From the NCBI GenBank assembly GCA_025465405.1, contig JAODNL010000540.1, positions 1-5,907 on the forward strand: a stretch of 5,907 nucleotides of DNA. The letters are read 5' to 3'. The notes under the pieces are model-generated. The model ran no database searches, was not told the DNA's origin, and saw only the letters and a list, made by a program, of their open reading frames with translations. Position numbers and translations under genes: made by a program. Below are positions 5,306 to 5,907 of the stretch, in pieces. This DNA comes from Pseudonocardiales bacterium (GTDB taxonomy: Bacteria > Actinomycetota > Actinomycetes > Mycobacteriales > Jatrophihabitantaceae). Positions within the stretch are counted from its first letter, which is position 1. Each line of letters begins with the position of its first letter.

Positions 5306-5907
5306 GTCGCTCCGACCGCGACGCGAACCGTGCCGGTGACGTGATCGCCGAGCTGGCCGCGACCCACGACCAGAGGCGTCGAGACGTCGCCGAGTAGCCG
5401 ATCCGGTGCGACCTCGACGCCGTCGAGCCGGACCTCGGCCAGCGAGCGTGAGAAGTCGGCTGGAACCTGCTCGACGACGTGTACGCCGGGGGCGTCCGCG
5501 TCGAGCCCGAACCAGACGTCGTCGGCGTCCACCCGCGCCGAGAGCACGATCAGCGACCGGGAATCGGCGCCGAGGACGGGCCCGGCCGATCCGTCGACGG
5601 TGAGACCGCCGCCGGCGCGCCGGGTTGCGCGGACCGATCCGGTGCTCAATCCGACCGCGCCGCTGATCGTGCCGTCGGCGAGGCGAGGCAGGAGTTCGGT
5701 GGCGGCCGCTTCTGACGTCCGGGCCAGGAGCAATCCCGCCAGTGCGGTCGTCACGACCGGCCCGGGGACGAGGGCCTCCGCGGCTGCCTCGAGCATGACG
5801 GCCAGGTCCGCTACCGAGCCGCCGGCGCCGCCAACGGCACCAGGCAGCGCCACCGCGAACAGGCCGAGCTCGGCGAGCTCGGTCCAGTGCTTGCGCCATG
5901 CCTCCGA
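5302..5907 (-). CDS. In-frame fusion: acyl-CoA dehydrogenase (FadE34-like) N-terminal fragment + ChsH1 C-terminus
   Basis: The frame enters from the right edge and runs 201 residues to a TGA at 5304-5302. The first ~180 residues are acyl-CoA-dehydrogenase-like, of the FadE34/ChsE3 flavour used on steroid side chains: HWTELAELGLFAVALP, VGGAGGSVADLAVMLEAAAE, ALVPGPVVTTALAGLLLAR, then a middle beta-domain ending FSRSLAEVRLDGVEVAPDRL. The C-terminal FAD-binding helical domain, which should follow STPLV, is absent. Instead the last 21 residues, VGRGQLGDHVTGTVRVAVGAT, match the end of ChsH1, the MaoC-type hydratase partner of ChsH2. The switch lies near 5363-5372. The ATGA overlap with ltp2 shows that the right-hand gene is ChsH1, as chsH1 precedes ltp2 in mycobacteria. 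So this is two gene ends joined with deletion of the sequence between; a working product is unlikely. Confidence 0.78.
   Translation of the reverse strand, partial: SEAWRKHWTELAELGLFAVALPGAVGGAGGSVADLAVMLEAAAEALVPGPVVTTALAGLLLARTSEAAATELLPRLADGTISGAVGLSTGSVRATRRAGGGLTVDGSAGPVLGADSRSLIVLSARVDADDVWFGLDADAPGVHVVEQVPADFSRSLAEVRLDGVEVAPDRLLGDVSTPLVVGRGQLGDHVTGTVRVAVGAT

Noticed and set aside
4199..5899. 566-residue minus-strand open frame taken as one protein
   Set aside because: Only its middle (about 5305-4990) is real, as the N-terminal part of ltp2; the first and last parts are shadows in the wrong frame.
1..5907. CRISPR arrays, tRNA or rRNA genes, insertion sequences, toxin-antitoxin or defence genes
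   Set aside because: No spaced repeats, RNA-gene-like sequence, transposase motif or inverted terminal repeat pair was recognised on either strand.

Overview
The window comes from a high-GC actinobacterium that degrades steroids, probably Mycobacterium- or Rhodococcus-like. The evidence is recognisable relatives of cholesterol-catabolism proteins (Ltp2, ChsH1, a FadE34-type acyl-CoA dehydrogenase, HsaF and the 2Fe-2S end of a KshB-like reductase), together with an F420-type flavin/deazaflavin protein and strong G/C at third codon positions. The assignments come from reading the translations and recalling the families; no database was searched.

Layout, left to right. At 1-~411 (minus) is the N-terminal part of a nitronate monooxygenase that runs off the left edge. 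At ~401-589 (plus) are the last ~62 residues of a plant-type ferredoxin domain. At 744-1514 (plus) is an intact cupin + SnoaL-like protein behind a good ribosome binding site. A tight minus-strand operon at 2938-1542 holds the C-terminal half of an HsaF-type aldolase, an SRPBCC protein and an F420-dependent PPOX-type protein. At ~2945-3364 (plus) is the C-terminal part of a dihydrodipicolinate-reductase-like protein, followed by an intact rhomboid protease (3393-4202). The minus strand from 5907 to 4216 holds an acyl-CoA dehydrogenase fragment, the last residues of ChsH1 and ltp2.

The most notable thing is that the window is a mosaic. Recognisable genes are broken at four places. Two are head-to-head junctions, near 405 and near 2945, where two 5'-truncated genes face away from each other. 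One is an in-frame fusion near 5367 of an acyl-CoA dehydrogenase to the ChsH1 C-terminus. One is an internal loss with frameshift in ltp2 near 4990. The junction near 2945 carries a perfect 11-bp tandem duplication. This could be real genome rearrangement, but inverted and deleted joins at this density are also what chimeric amplification (MDA) or misassembly produces, and I consider that at least as likely. The unbroken genes (cupin-SnoaL, SRPBCC, F420 protein, rhomboid) look normal.

Functionally, the native pathway would be steroid side-chain removal (acyl-CoA dehydrogenation, ChsH1 hydration, Ltp2 retro-aldol cleavage), 9-alpha-hydroxylation (KshB as electron donor) and late ring degradation (HsaF). 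I see no convincing new defence, mobile or RNA system, and no stretch over 300 bases lacks a gene.
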